Assembly: GCF_900114465.1 (NCBI RefSeq)
Contig: NZ_FOTD01000016.1
Location: forward strand, 1 to 62,433
Origin: Trichococcus palustris
GTDB lineage: Bacteria > Bacillota > Bacilli > Lactobacillales > Aerococcaceae
DNA: 62,433 nt
Direction: 5' to 3'
Translations under genes and position numbers: made by a program
Shown here: positions 9,915 through 19,296 of the stretch, one piece after another
Position numbering within the stretch: the stretch's first letter is position 1
Layout of the letters: each line of letters begins with the position of its first letter
The notes under the pieces: generated by a model
The model's input: the letters and a program-made list of their open reading frames with translations, nothing else
What the model was told of the DNA's origin: nothing
Databases searched by the model: none

Positions 9915-12773
9915 ATGTACTCCTTGATAACCAACAGCAAAAAAGGCACATTATTGGATGAATTAGTCCAATCTTTGGAAACGTGCCATCGCTTTTATTT
10001 GAACGTGGCCTTCATCAATTTTTCTGGTCTGCAACTCTTGCTGGATCCTATCCAAAAAGCTGCAGAGAATGGTGCAACAGGAAAAATACTGACAGGCACC
10101 TATTTGAATTTTACCGAACCATATGCGTTGACACGGTTAAAAGCCTTTCCGCATATCGATACCCGCATATTTGTCGCCACCCAACAAACAGGCTTCCACC
10201 CCAAAGCATACATTTTCGAATACGAAAATTATTATAAAGTCATCGTCGGTTCATCGAACATCACCCAACACGCCTTAAAGAGCAATATCGAATGGAATCT
10301 TCAGATCATCACCAAAGATGGCAATGAGGACGAGACCTTTATTTCGGAAATTATGGAAGCCTATTCCATGATTTGGGATAGCAGTGAAATATTGGATGAT
10401 ACATTCATCAATGATTACGCGCATTTTTTGAAGGAACGTAAAAAGGACCTTGTTGTACAAGAGTCTTTCCCCATGTTTTTTCAATTTACCCGCGGGCCAT
10501 CGATCAAACCAAATATGATGCAAGAATTGGCGATGGAAAAATTGCTGCATTTGCGTGAGAAGCATCAGGAGAAAGCTTTGGTCATCGCTGCTACAGGTAC
10601 GGGCAAAACGTATATGGCGGCTTTTGATGTGAAGCAAACAAAACCAGAGCGGCTTTTGTTCTTAGTGCATCGGGAAGACATCCTGCGAAAGGCTGAGTCG
10701 TCTTTTAAAAAAGTAATCAATCTGAAAGATAAATCGACCGGTATTTTATCTGGGACTTCCAAAGAGCATCAGGCTGATTATTTATTTGCGACGATCCATA
10801 GCATGAAGAATATTTATGAACAATATGAGCCGGATCACTTCGACTATATCATCGTGGATGAAGCGCACCATGCGACCAGTCCGAGATACGTTGAGGTTCT
10901 GGAGCATTTTAAACCAAAATTCCTGTTAGGTATGACCGCAACACCAGAGCGAACAGATGGCGGAAATATCTTTGACTTATTCGATAATAATGTGCCGATG
11001 GAAATCCGACTGCGTGACGCATTGGAATATGATTTGCTAGTGCCATTCCATTATTTTGGCATCACCGATGAATCCGGCGTCGACTTAAAGGATTCGGAGA
11101 ATCTGACACCCGATCAAATTGCACAACGTCTCAGTGTTCATCGGAGGGTAGATTTCATCATTGAAAAAATGAACTACTATGGACATGATGGCTTGAAGCG
11201 CAAAGCGTTAGGGTTCTGCATGACCATTGCACATGCTGAATTTATGGCGGCGGAGTTCAATCAGCGCGGCATAAAGAGTATGGCGTTATCCGGACAGGAC
11301 AGCGTGACGAAGAGAGAATCGTATACGAAATTATTGGAAGCGGAAGATTCTGATCTGGAAGTGATCTTTACGGTAGACATCTTCAATGAAGGGATCGATA
11401 TACCAGGCGTCAATCTCGTGATGATGTTGCGGCCGACCCAATCTTCTATTGTCTTCACACAACAATTAGGGCGTGGCTTGCGCAAAAAAGACAACAAGGA
11501 ATTCCTTACTGTTTTGGACTTCATCGGCAACTACAGCAAGAGCTTCCTGATTGCGATCGCTTTGAATGGTCGCCGCTTTTACGACAAGGACAGCGTCAAA
11601 ACTTCAGTGAAACGAAATTTTTCGGATTTGCCGGGAGCAACCCACATCCAGTTGGATGAAATCAGCAAACAACAGATATTGGAGCAAATTGATTTTGAAA
11701 ATTTCTCCACTTTGGCTTATTTAAAGAATACGTACAATGAATTCAAAAACTTGAATAGCGGGAGAATTCCTTGGCTATTGCAGGATTATTTAAAGATCGA
11801 TTCCGCACCGGATCCGGTTAAATTTTTCTCCCGATCGGGAAGTTTCAAAGCGCGAAATTACATCGAATTTTTGGATAAAGTAGAACCGAATAATGCGCAA
11901 GTGATGGAACTGCTTGGAAATTCGTTGTTCATGTCGGTACTGACGGATTTATCGCAAAAATTGCCGTTAGTTCGGCTGCATGAAAATGTGCTCATAACCT
12001 ATTTGCTGACGCATGAAACCTGTACGTTGGCAGCAGCAAAAACAGAATTATTGGCGTATTTGGATGCCGTCGATGACGAGACCATTCTACATGCTTTCCG
12101 AACCCTGAATATGGATTTTTCCGACAAAGGGGAATTGAAATCAACCAGGCCGTTGGCGATTTTGGATGATAGGAATGTGTTGCATCGGACGGAAGAATAT
12201 TCGCTCATATTGGCCGATGAATGCTATCGTCCATTTATCGAAGATGTCCTTCATTACGGCAGAATGCGTTATTTAAAAACTTTCGGCTCACTAAACTATG
12301 GCATTCCTCATTTGAAACTGTACGAAGAGTACACGATGCGGGACATCGCCGTCGTTTCAAACTATAAAAAAATACACTCTTCCTTCCGAGGACAGGGCGT
12401 GCTGAAAAATGATGAAATCAATCATTACTTCTATTTTGTCGACCTGCATAAAGGTGACGACGTAGAAGAACGCGTGAACTACAAGGATAAGTTCATCAAT
12501 ACCAAGCAGTTCCAATGGGAATCGCCTAATGCCACAAAAGTAAACTCTGACCGAGGGCAAGACTTCATCAACGCGGAAAAGCGAGGCGTAACCCTGCATT
12601 TGTTCGCCCGAAAATTCAAAAAAATCGATAATGTGACTTCTAAATTCATCTATTTAGGCAAAATAAATCCATTGTCATACCGAAATGAAAAACCGATTGA
12701 GATTCAGTATAAGCTGCAAAACGAAGTGCCGTGGGAGTTGTATCAAGAGTTTGAACCGGAATTATTGAAATAA
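9915..12773 (+). CDS. PLD-nuclease/SF2 helicase fusion with DUF3427
   Basis: This 952-residue protein joins three parts. Residues 1-165 are a phospholipase-D-like nuclease domain with the half motif H95-x-K97 and GSSN (112-115). Residues about 200-560 are a DEAD/DEAH helicase with Walker A ATGTGKT (226-232), DEAHH (315-319), TATPER (341-346) and QQLGRGLRK. The C-terminal third resembles DUF3427. The ATG at 9915 has a GAGGTGA site; a longer start at 9885 lacks one. Such proteins are thought to unwind and nick DNA, and relatives occur in accessory or defence regions, but no function is proven. It stands alone, beside a TnpB element. Confidence 0.85.
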   Translation: MYSLITNSKKGTLLDELVQSLETCHRFYLNVAFINFSGLQLLLDPIQKAAENGATGKILTGTYLNFTEPYALTRLKAFPHIDTRIFVATQQTGFHPKAYIFEYENYYKVIVGSSNITQHALKSNIEWNLQIITKDGNEDETFISEIMEAYSMIWDSSEILDDTFINDYAHFLKERKKDLVVQESFPMFFQFTRGPSIKPNMMQELAMEKLLHLREKHQEKALVIAATGTGKTYMAAFDVKQTKPERLLFLVHREDILRKAESSFKKVINLKDKSTGILSGTSKEHQADYLFATIHSMKNIYEQYEPDHFDYIIVDEAHHATSPRYVEVLEHFKPKFLLGMTATPERTDGGNIFDLFDNNVPMEIRLRDALEYDLLVPFHYFGITDESGVDLKDSENLTPDQIAQRLSVHRRVDFIIEKMNYYGHDGLKRKALGFCMTIAHAEFMAAEFNQRGIKSMALSGQDSVTKRESYTKLLEAEDSDLEVIFTVDIFNEGIDIPGVNLVMMLRPTQSSIVFTQQLGRGLRKKDNKEFLTVLDFIGNYSKSFLIAIALNGRRFYDKDSVKTSVKRNFSDLPGATHIQLDEISKQQILEQIDFENFSTLAYLKNTYNEFKNLNSGRIPWLLQDYLKIDSAPDPVKFFSRSGSFKARNYIEFLDKVEPNNAQVMELLGNSLFMSVLTDLSQKLPLVRLHENVLITYLLTHETCTLAAAKTELLAYLDAVDDETILHAFRTLNMDFSDKGELKSTRPLAILDDRNVLHRTEEYSLILADECYRPFIEDVLHYGRMRYLKTFGSLNYGIPHLKLYEEYTMRDIAVVSNYKKIHSSFRGQGVLKNDEINHYFYFVDLHKGDDVEERVNYKDKFINTKQFQWESPNATKVNSDRGQDFINAEKRGVTLHLFARKFKKIDNVTSKFIYLGKINPLSYRNEKPIEIQYKLQNEVPWELYQEFEPELLK

Positions 12774-12840
12774 AAGAGAGTATCTTACTGCTTATAATTT
12801 TTATAAGAAATTTATCCGGATTCCATTTGCAAAGCTAATA

Positions 12841-13152
12841 TCAAATCATCAAATCCAAATAGTCTGCTAAAAATAACCGCAACCCTTCTTCGTCTATAAA
12901 GCTGGTTTCGTTGCTTAGCGAATCGATATAGGTCAGCGCAAGTAGGTCGGGGGTACTCAGACATTTAGCGATGACACCTGGAATGTGGCGTTCGAAGTCT
13001 TCGATGACCGTTTCGTATAGATAAAGGCATTCATCGTAAAAGGCGATCTTGTATGCATCGTTGAAAAGGTCGGATTGATCTTTCCGTAATTCGGTTTGCT
13101 TGAACTGTTTATATTCATGGTGAAGTTGTTGCATCAATTTTTGGTAACGCAT
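12841..13152 (-). CDS. hypothetical protein, DUF3848-like
   Basis: This 103-residue soluble, acidic, mostly helical protein starts MRYQKLMQQLHHEYKQ and has no signal or membrane segment. A strong AAAGGAGG site precedes the ATG at 13152, which excludes the longer upstream frame. The size and the pattern of an N-terminal helix, a central ayeiafyDE-type helix and a C-terminal helix recall DUF3848, but the match is weak. It is convergent with the helicase gene, with only 67 bases between the stops. Function unknown. Confidence 0.65.
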   Translation of the reverse strand: MRYQKLMQQLHHEYKQFKQTELRKDQSDLFNDAYKIAFYDECLYLYETVIEDFERHIPGVIAKCLSTPDLLALTYIDSLSNETSFIDEEGLRLFLADYLDLMI

Positions 13153-13249
13153 GATAATTCCTCCTTTAGGGGATCTGATCCTACGATCATTTTGGGGGAA
13201 TTGCAAGAAAATTTCGATTTTAAAGATAATTGGCAACAAACATGAAATA

Positions 13250-13308
13250 AAAAACTACCGGAAGACTGGGGACTCGCAAAGGCGTGTCTTGGTCTTTCGG
13301 TAGTTTTT
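13250..13308. terminator. long hairpin with T and A runs
   Basis: AAAACTACCGGAAGAC pairs with GTCTTTCGGTAGTTTT, and the plus side has a T run. It lies upstream of the DUF3848-like gene on the minus strand, so the gene it terminates is unclear. The following 220 bases hold no convincing gene. Confidence 0.6.
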
Positions 13309-13487
13309 ATGTTTTGTGGTGAGGATTTATTGCTTTTGATCACGTTGACTTATCGTCTGTCTGCATATGCCTATTACCGTAACTTAGAGACACTCATGAC
13401 AGATTCTAGGGAATGTAGCGCCATAGTGGGTGATATTCTCCATAGAAAAAGATATCAACCAAGGAATCGTACAATACGAAGAAAAAG

Positions 13488-13527
13488 TAAAAAGGCTATC
13501 CGGGTGCTTATGTGATAAGCCTTTTTA
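13488..13527. terminator. terminator downstream of the DUF2798 gene
   Basis: Hairpin AAAAAGGCTTATC/GGATAGCCTTTTT (as read on the minus strand) lies just beyond the DUF2798 stop codon; poly-A/T runs on both sides make it bidirectional. Confidence 0.65.
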
Positions 13528-13534
13528 AATACAT

Positions 13535-14035
13535 TTAATCTAATGCAGGTTCAGCACCGTTATCCGATTGTTGGTGCATCTTCAACATAACCAAGCGTGC
13601 GATCGGCTGAGCAATCAAGGATTCAACAAAAAACGAGATGGCAAAATTTCTCGGCCATTTGTAAAAGAAGGTTGTAAAGGGCTCGATACTTATGTGGCGC
13701 GTACCGATCCATGTGCCGATGATCGTTAAGAAAATCGACATAAGAAAGACCGTGCACAGCGTGTTGATGATGATATGCGCGTTGAAGCTGTCGTCTTTGT
13801 GGACGAAATGTGATGTAAGCCAGTCCGCGGGTTTGTGGGTCGAAAGCACCAGAATGATTACGGAAAGCCAGATGAAGGGAAGGACTTTGATGGTGTCCGC
13901 CCAGACGTACAGGTGAAAACCCACTTCCAAGCAAGTAATAAGTGGGGCAATGATGTTGACCGATAGTATGGAAATGATTGCCAAAAATAAGGCGAATTCC
14001 TTTTTGTTTCGGGGCAGTTTCATAAAAAATTCCAT
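13535..14035 (-). CDS. DUF2798 family membrane protein
   Basis: This 166-residue protein has four predicted membrane helices. The repeated pattern of a positively charged start (LPRNKKEFALFLAIISILSV) and a later FYKWPRNFAISFFVE segment matches two copies of the DUF2798 motif, a short two-helix unit. An AAAGGAG site lies 11 bases before the ATG. The role of the family is unknown. A strong hairpin with a T run lies upstream (14079-14104) in the same transcript direction. Confidence 0.75.
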   Translation of the reverse strand: MEFFMKLPRNKKEFALFLAIISILSVNIIAPLITCLEVGFHLYVWADTIKVLPFIWLSVIILVLSTHKPADWLTSHFVHKDDSFNAHIIINTLCTVFLMSIFLTIIGTWIGTRHISIEPFTTFFYKWPRNFAISFFVESLIAQPIARLVMLKMHQQSDNGAEPALD

Positions 14036-14078
14036 TGATGATGAGCTCCTTTTTCAAAGTTATGTGCAAAAAAATACA

Positions 14079-14104
14079 GCACGAGACTAAGAAAGTCTCG
14101 TGCT
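14079..14104 (-). terminator. hairpin with T run upstream of the DUF2798 gene
   Basis: GCACGAGACT-TTCTT-AGTCTCGTGC is a perfect 10-bp stem, followed on the minus strand by TGTATTTTTTT. It sits 44 bases before the DUF2798 start, so it may end an unseen upstream transcript or act as an attenuator. The region 14105-14526 contains no convincing gene; it has a perfect 9-bp inverted repeat at 14333-14359 (AATGTTCTT / AAGAACATT). Confidence 0.6.
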
Positions 14105-14526
14105 GATCAATTTTACGCACTGGTTATTCATTTATGGTTATCATTATATAGCAAATAATATTGAAAATCAAGGAGAGCTTTTTGACTTGTCCTTGAGGCG
14201 GCAGAAACAGCAAGTGTCAATCTGATCAAGACGCTGCGGATGACACAATCCTCCACAAGCCTGAGCTGAGAAGAGGTATGCTTTCAAGGCAATGATGAAT
14301 TTGGAACAAGTGTGTAGCTGTCTGATACGGAAAATGTTCTTCATCATATAAAGAACATTGAAAGAACAACACTTAGGCCGAAGCAAGTGCGATAATGAAG
14401 TCAATTAGCTGGGGTGTAGCGCAACGTGATAAATGGCACCGCTTATATAACGAAAATGGTTCCACTATTACACATAGTTCTCGATGAAATGAACGAGCAA
14501 TCGCTTAGGGGGAAGGGGGGAACACA

Positions 14527-14670
14527 GTGAATATTGAATCAGATTATCTAGCCGAGGAAATCAGCTGCCTGAAAGAGATTTTGGATCAGGGTCTCATTAC
14601 GCAGGCAGAATTTGAAGTTGTGAAGAAAAGCTTGATGGGAAATGAAATAGAATCCGTAATTTCTGTTTGA
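14527..14670 (+). CDS. SHOCT-domain mini-protein
   Basis: This 47-residue protein starts with GTG behind a strong GGGGGG site. Residues 8-37 (LAEEISCLKEILDQGLITQ and on to AEFEVVKKSL) match the SHOCT domain, a short helical unit (consensus roughly LkeLldqGiITeeEFeakKkkLL) that is usually found at protein C-termini. Here it stands alone. It precedes the PEP carboxykinase gene by 200 bases on the same strand. Function unknown. Confidence 0.7.
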   Translation: MNIESDYLAEEISCLKEILDQGLITQAEFEVVKKSLMGNEIESVISV

Positions 14671-14869
14671 AAAAAGCCGGAGAAGCAGGGTGCTCAAAGG
14701 GGAACGACATTCAAATCCATCAGGGCGCCTCGGCCTATTCGAAAAGGAAGAAAGGGTGAACTTGTTTTTTTCTATCCAAACAGCAAAACAGGACAAGCAC
14801 CCTTTGTAAGGAACAGTAAGTCTAAAAAATACGCGAATGAAGCTACCACAAAAAAGGGGGATATCCTAT

Positions 14870-16513
14870 ATGGCAACAATTGAAACATTCCAAAGATCAG
14901 AATTGAAGAAGTCCAATCCCTTGTTCACCAAGCTGCGGACGACAATCGAAACGGCTTTTTACGGCAGCAATATGCGTGAAGTGGGGGATATCGCGGAGGC
15001 CTATCACATGGCAAAAGAATCGCCTGGGGTCATCGTTACGGATCTGCCGGTCAAAGAGGCGGAGAAATTAGGGCTGCCTGCAGATGCGAAAGTCCTGGTG
15101 GAAAATGGCGGTAAAATAGTGGGAAGAACCGCCAGAGCCAGAAGGGTCGTCGGCGAGAACAAAGAAGAAGATGAAAAATTATTGGGGATCATCCGCGATG
15201 TGATCTATCAAAACCGCACCAAAACGTACCACAAAGCAACCGGATACGTCGGCTTGGATGAGGACTTCATCATAAAGGCGCATATCGCTTTCCCGGAAGG
15301 TAATGAGAATAACCTTTATTCCTGGTTGTTGAACTTCCAATGGGCCAATGATGCATACAATGAATTGTACGCGCGTTCAAAAAAATACGCTGAGGGCGAT
15401 ATCTACATCTATGCGGATCCCGATTGGCGCCATCCCGATTATCCAATGGGGCTAGCCTATTTCGAGCCGGATCGGAATGTCGCCTGCATTCTCGGTATGC
15501 AATATTTTGGCGAATTCAAAAAAGGCACCTTGTCTTTGGCGTGGGGGACTGCCCATCGGAACGGCTATGTCTCTTGTCATGGTGGCCTGAAGAAATTTGT
15601 TTTGGAAGACAGAAAACGCGTCTTTGCTTTCTTCGGCTTATCCGGCTCCGGGAAGTCGACGCTTACCCATTCGAAACACAACAATAAATACACCGTGAAG
15701 GTATTGCATGATGATGCCTTCATCATCGATCTAGCGGATGGCTCGTCTATCGCGCTTGAGCCTTCCTACTTCGATAAGACCCAGGATTATCCGGCCGACC
15801 ATCCTGAACAAGAGTATTTTATGACGGTGCAGAACGTCGGCGTCACCAAAGACGTGGATGACAACATCGTATTGGTCACGGAGGACATCCGCAATGGGAA
15901 CGGACGGACAGTGAAATCACGATACGCCACACCGAACCGGGTGGATAAGTTCCACTCGCCGATCGAAGCGGTCTATTGGATCATGAAGGATGAATCCTTG
16001 CCTCCGCTTATCAAGATTGAGGATGCAGTTCTGGCTGCTACTTTCGGCGCCACGTTGGCGACGAAAAGATCGACTGCCGAAACAATCAAGAACGGGGAAA
16101 ACCGGGATAAACTGGTCATCGAACCCTATGCCAACCCATTCCGCGTCTATCCCTTGATCGAAGATTATGAGGATTTCAAAAAGTTGCTGAGCAGGGATTC
16201 GATTGATTGCTACATCATCAATACAGGAGCATTCTTGGATAAGGACATCACGAAAGACGTAACCCTGGGCGTGATCGAAAGCATCGTCGAGGATACCGCC
16301 ACCTTCAAGCCGTTCGGGGAAGGCACCGGTTTGGCCTACTTGGAAGTCCCGGGCTATGAACCGCCATTGGATAGCGAGGATTACCAAGCATTGGTCAAAG
16401 AACGGATGATCATGCGGAAAGATTTCCTGGTATCCTTCAACGGGGCCAACCAAGCTTATCCGCTCCCGGAAGAAGCCATAAACGCTATGGATAAGATCAT
16501 CGCATCCATCTAA
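14870..16513 (+). CDS. pckA: phosphoenolpyruvate carboxykinase (ATP), diverged
   Basis: This 547-residue protein is close to the usual length of ATP-dependent PEPCK (about 530). The kinase-1a P-loop is GLSGSGKST (256-264), followed by the kinase-2-like VLHDDAFIID. The enzyme interconverts oxaloacetate plus ATP and phosphoenolpyruvate plus CO2. The P-loop and kinase-2 differ from the E. coli type (GLSGTGKTT, LIGDDEHGW), so it belongs to a diverged branch. The ATG at 14870 has an AAGGGGG site. The citrate locus five kb away makes oxaloacetate, so this enzyme could draw PEP from the same pool. Confidence 0.78.
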   Translation: MATIETFQRSELKKSNPLFTKLRTTIETAFYGSNMREVGDIAEAYHMAKESPGVIVTDLPVKEAEKLGLPADAKVLVENGGKIVGRTARARRVVGENKEEDEKLLGIIRDVIYQNRTKTYHKATGYVGLDEDFIIKAHIAFPEGNENNLYSWLLNFQWANDAYNELYARSKKYAEGDIYIYADPDWRHPDYPMGLAYFEPDRNVACILGMQYFGEFKKGTLSLAWGTAHRNGYVSCHGGLKKFVLEDRKRVFAFFGLSGSGKSTLTHSKHNNKYTVKVLHDDAFIIDLADGSSIALEPSYFDKTQDYPADHPEQEYFMTVQNVGVTKDVDDNIVLVTEDIRNGNGRTVKSRYATPNRVDKFHSPIEAVYWIMKDESLPPLIKIEDAVLAATFGATLATKRSTAETIKNGENRDKLVIEPYANPFRVYPLIEDYEDFKKLLSRDSIDCYIINTGAFLDKDITKDVTLGVIESIVEDTATFKPFGEGTGLAYLEVPGYEPPLDSEDYQALVKERMIMRKDFLVSFNGANQAYPLPEEAINAMDKIIASI

Positions 16514-16518
16514 AAAAT

Positions 16519-16569
16519 AGGAACCCACCGGCATCATCCAACCGTTCGGATAATGCTATTGGGTTCCTG
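16519..16569. terminator. bidirectional terminator between pckA and the kinase gene
   Basis: AGGAACCCA and TGGGTTCCT form the outer stem. The minus-strand exit has ATTTTTTAG, so it best terminates the histidine kinase transcript, and it can also serve pckA. Confidence 0.7.
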
Positions 16570-16633
16570 GTGTTTTAGCTTGGCCACCTTAATCGGAGGC
16601 CAATAAAGCTGGTTCGCTATTTTTTGATTTATA

Positions 16634-18487
16634 TCATTGGAGCGGGATACATACCGTGACAGTAAGTCCTTTTTCTTTTGTTTCCATCTTGATTTGCCAA
16701 TCATATTTATCTGCTATTGAGGAGACGACGAACAAACCTAATCCGGTGCCGTTGCTTCCTTTCGTAGTGAAAAAGGGATCGAATAAGTCTTTGATGTCCA
16801 ATTCTTTTGCGATACCGGGGCCATCATCGACAATCGTCAATAATGCATATTTCGTTTCCCGCGTAACGACCGAACGCTTTTGCAAGGCTGCGTTACATTC
16901 TTCATTTGCTTTTTTCAGGCTGACGGTCACTTTGCCTCGTTTTTTACCGATTGCTTGAAAGGCATTGGTGAGCAGGTTGTAGATCACTACTTGCAAGTCC
17001 TGTTTTTCAAATGCGGCAACGATGATTCCCGGAGCAAGGTCACTTTCGATCCTAATGGACTTCGGCGTCAACATGGAAATTTCCGATAATGTTTCCTTCA
17101 GCACTTCGGAAAGATCAGTATCTTTATTTTGCTGCCCCTCGCTCACTTTGGAAAAGCGCAATACATTCGTCGAAAGGTCCTTCCCTTTTTCTGCCGCCAG
17201 ATAGATTTCTTTCAGCTCGCTGACCAGTTCATCATTTTCAGCATATTCATCCATCAGGAGTTGTGCATTGCCGAGAATAGGGGTCAAGAAATTATTCATA
17301 TCATGGACGATCGTCGTGGTCAGGAGGCCGATCGTTTCCAATTTATTTTCTTTTAAAATGCGGTTTTCCAATCGGTGTCGTTCATTTTCAAATTTTTGTT
17401 TTTCGAGTAAGCGCTGATTCTCTTCATAAGCTAGATTTTTTTTGTGGTAGCCTCGAAACAGGATGACAAGGATCAGTATAATGGCAGAAATCAATAGTAT
17501 CAGGCTTAGCAGAATGTAGTTGTTTTGGATCGGAATGCGGTTGTGTTCGTAAAAGTCTGAATTAAGGGAGACGACCCAATGAGCTAAACCGACATCGATC
17601 CATTGGAAAGCGCCCAATTTCAGAACTTTGGTTGGATTTTTTTCATCCCACCAATAAGAATAGTAACTGAGAGTCCCTTCCTCTTGGCTGAGTTGGACTT
17701 CTTCTAAACGTTTCAGGTCAGAAAAATCGAGGTTCGGAAATTGTTCCTGCCGTCCCGAAATGATGTCAAGGCCCACTTGGTTTTTTACAGGATGCATAAG
17801 GACGTTCATTTCTTCATTCTTGACGATGGGATAGCCGCTATAGTCATTATCATTACTATCGTTTCTATAGATTTTCGTATTGAACATTTTTTCGAGATTT
17901 AACGGCGCGATAAAATAGCCCATTGTATGACCGTCCGCTGCAGTTAATGTATTATACATGTTGATGTAGGATTCTTTTTCGATGAAGTATTCCCTGCTGT
18001 TTTGGCTGACGTCAGCAGCAGTCAGTATGGTTGCAAGGCTTGGATCAGCAGCGAGATAGGGACGAGCAGCTTCCTCGCTAAGTTCCCTTATGGTTTCTTC
18101 CTGAAATTGCCAAGCACGTTCAAAACTGCCATCCGCATTGAGAAAAATGAGGATGTCTGATTGGCTGTCGATGGAATGGAAATAATGGTCAAGCTGCGAT
18201 TGCGGATCCGCTGGGAAGCCGATAGGATTTTCCGCGGTAACCAGCTCCTGTTTGGGTGACACTCCCTGAGCTAAATTTTCTAGTGCCAAGGCGCGATTTT
18301 CGATGGCTATTTTGAGATCACTCGTTATATAGGCCACTGTCTGCATTAATTGGGCTTCACCACTGGTGATGGCGTTTTGCTGAACCGCATAAAAACCTCT
18401 TGCAACAATCACTAAAGAGATTACAATAATAGAGAACAACCCAATTACAGCGGCATTAAGGAAGCGTGTTGTTGGTTTTTTTTCCAT
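16634..18487 (-). CDS. sensor histidine kinase (HDxNN type)
   Basis: This 617-residue membrane kinase has TM1 at about residues 10-32, a large extracellular sensor region (about 33-320, double-Cache-like by size), TM2 at about 324-344, a coiled coil, and a kinase core with phosphoacceptor His395 in IVHDMNNFLTPILGNAQLL. The ATPase has DDGPGIA and GSNGTGLGL. The HDMNN box is typical of NtrB-like kinases. The ATG at 18487 has an AAAGGGC site. It is divergent from an OmpR-type regulator, and the citrate genes lie beyond, so it might sense a carboxylate, but that is only context. Confidence 0.85.
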   Translation of the reverse strand: MEKKPTTRFLNAAVIGLFSIIVISLVIVARGFYAVQQNAITSGEAQLMQTVAYITSDLKIAIENRALALENLAQGVSPKQELVTAENPIGFPADPQSQLDHYFHSIDSQSDILIFLNADGSFERAWQFQEETIRELSEEAARPYLAADPSLATILTAADVSQNSREYFIEKESYINMYNTLTAADGHTMGYFIAPLNLEKMFNTKIYRNDSNDNDYSGYPIVKNEEMNVLMHPVKNQVGLDIISGRQEQFPNLDFSDLKRLEEVQLSQEEGTLSYYSYWWDEKNPTKVLKLGAFQWIDVGLAHWVVSLNSDFYEHNRIPIQNNYILLSLILLISAIILILVILFRGYHKKNLAYEENQRLLEKQKFENERHRLENRILKENKLETIGLLTTTIVHDMNNFLTPILGNAQLLMDEYAENDELVSELKEIYLAAEKGKDLSTNVLRFSKVSEGQQNKDTDLSEVLKETLSEISMLTPKSIRIESDLAPGIIVAAFEKQDLQVVIYNLLTNAFQAIGKKRGKVTVSLKKANEECNAALQKRSVVTRETKYALLTIVDDGPGIAKELDIKDLFDPFFTTKGSNGTGLGLFVVSSIADKYDWQIKMETKEKGLTVTVCIPLQ

Positions 18488-18583
18488 GATAAAAGCCCTT
18501 TCTGATAAAATAGGTATTCTTACATACACTTGACAAAACAGGGACATTCTTGCGAAACTTAAGGTACTTTTAGGAGGCGAAAA

Positions 18584-19294
18584 ATGAGTAACCAAAAAAT
18601 ATTGGTCGTCGATGACGATATCGCCATTCGGCGTCTGATCTGGAAATCACTGCAATCAACGGGAATCCTTATTTACCAAAGCGATTCGATTGAAAAGACA
18701 CTGGACATCATGACGCGGGTGACATTTGACATGTTTTTACTGGACATCAGTCTCGAATATGAGAATGATGGCTATCATCTTGCCCAACTTATTCGTGAAC
18801 AGCAGCCACTGACACCCATTATATTTATAAGTGGCAAAAAAAGCGAGAGCGATATTATCAGCGGCCTCGAAACAGGGGCTGATTACTATATCACAAAGCC
18901 TTTTTCCCCCAATATATTACGCGCACAGATCATCGGTACGCTGGAAAGAATGAAGACGATCCAATCCCAAAAAACGAATAAAAATGATCGGGTCATTGAG
19001 ATCGGCGATTTTAAGTTCGACAAAAATCTTTATCAGTTGGAGAAGAAAGGGCAGCTCATCCCCCTGTCATCAAAAGAAGTCCAATTGATGCTGTTTTTCA
19101 TGGAGAATCCGAACCAAGTTTTTTCCAAAGAACAGATTTATGCAAATGTCTGGAATGACGGGGAAATGGACAACAATCTCATCATGGTATACATCAGCTA
19201 TCTCCGCAATAAAATCGAGGACGAATCGAAGAAGCCGCGTTACTTAAAGACGGTTTGGGGCATCGGGTACACCTTTAGTCCTGACGGTCAGTGA
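18584..19294 (+). CDS. OmpR/PhoB-family response regulator
   Basis: This 236-residue protein has a receiver domain (residues 1-120) with acidic residues Asp10-Asp12, phosphoacceptor Asp54 in MFLLDIS and Lys in the ITKPF loop. A winged-helix DNA-binding domain (about 130-235) ends with YLKTVWGIGYTF, as in PhoB/OmpR. A perfect AGGAGG lies before the ATG. It starts 97 bases from the start of the divergent histidine kinase, so the two are almost certainly partners. It converges on citG with a two-base gap. Confidence 0.9.
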   Translation: MSNQKILVVDDDIAIRRLIWKSLQSTGILIYQSDSIEKTLDIMTRVTFDMFLLDISLEYENDGYHLAQLIREQQPLTPIIFISGKKSESDIISGLETGADYYITKPFSPNILRAQIIGTLERMKTIQSQKTNKNDRVIEIGDFKFDKNLYQLEKKGQLIPLSSKEVQLMLFFMENPNQVFSKEQIYANVWNDGEMDNNLIMVYISYLRNKIEDESKKPRYLKTVWGIGYTFSPDGQ

Positions 19295-19296
19295 GG

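Noticed and set aside
13309-13515. 68-codon ORF on the plus strand
   Set aside because: It has no ribosome site, overlaps a terminator at each end and has no recognisable protein pattern. A second frame there is also open, as in random sequence.
14168-14404. 78-codon ORF on the minus strand
   Set aside because: It has no ribosome site and a cysteine-rich, low-likelihood composition; probably non-coding.
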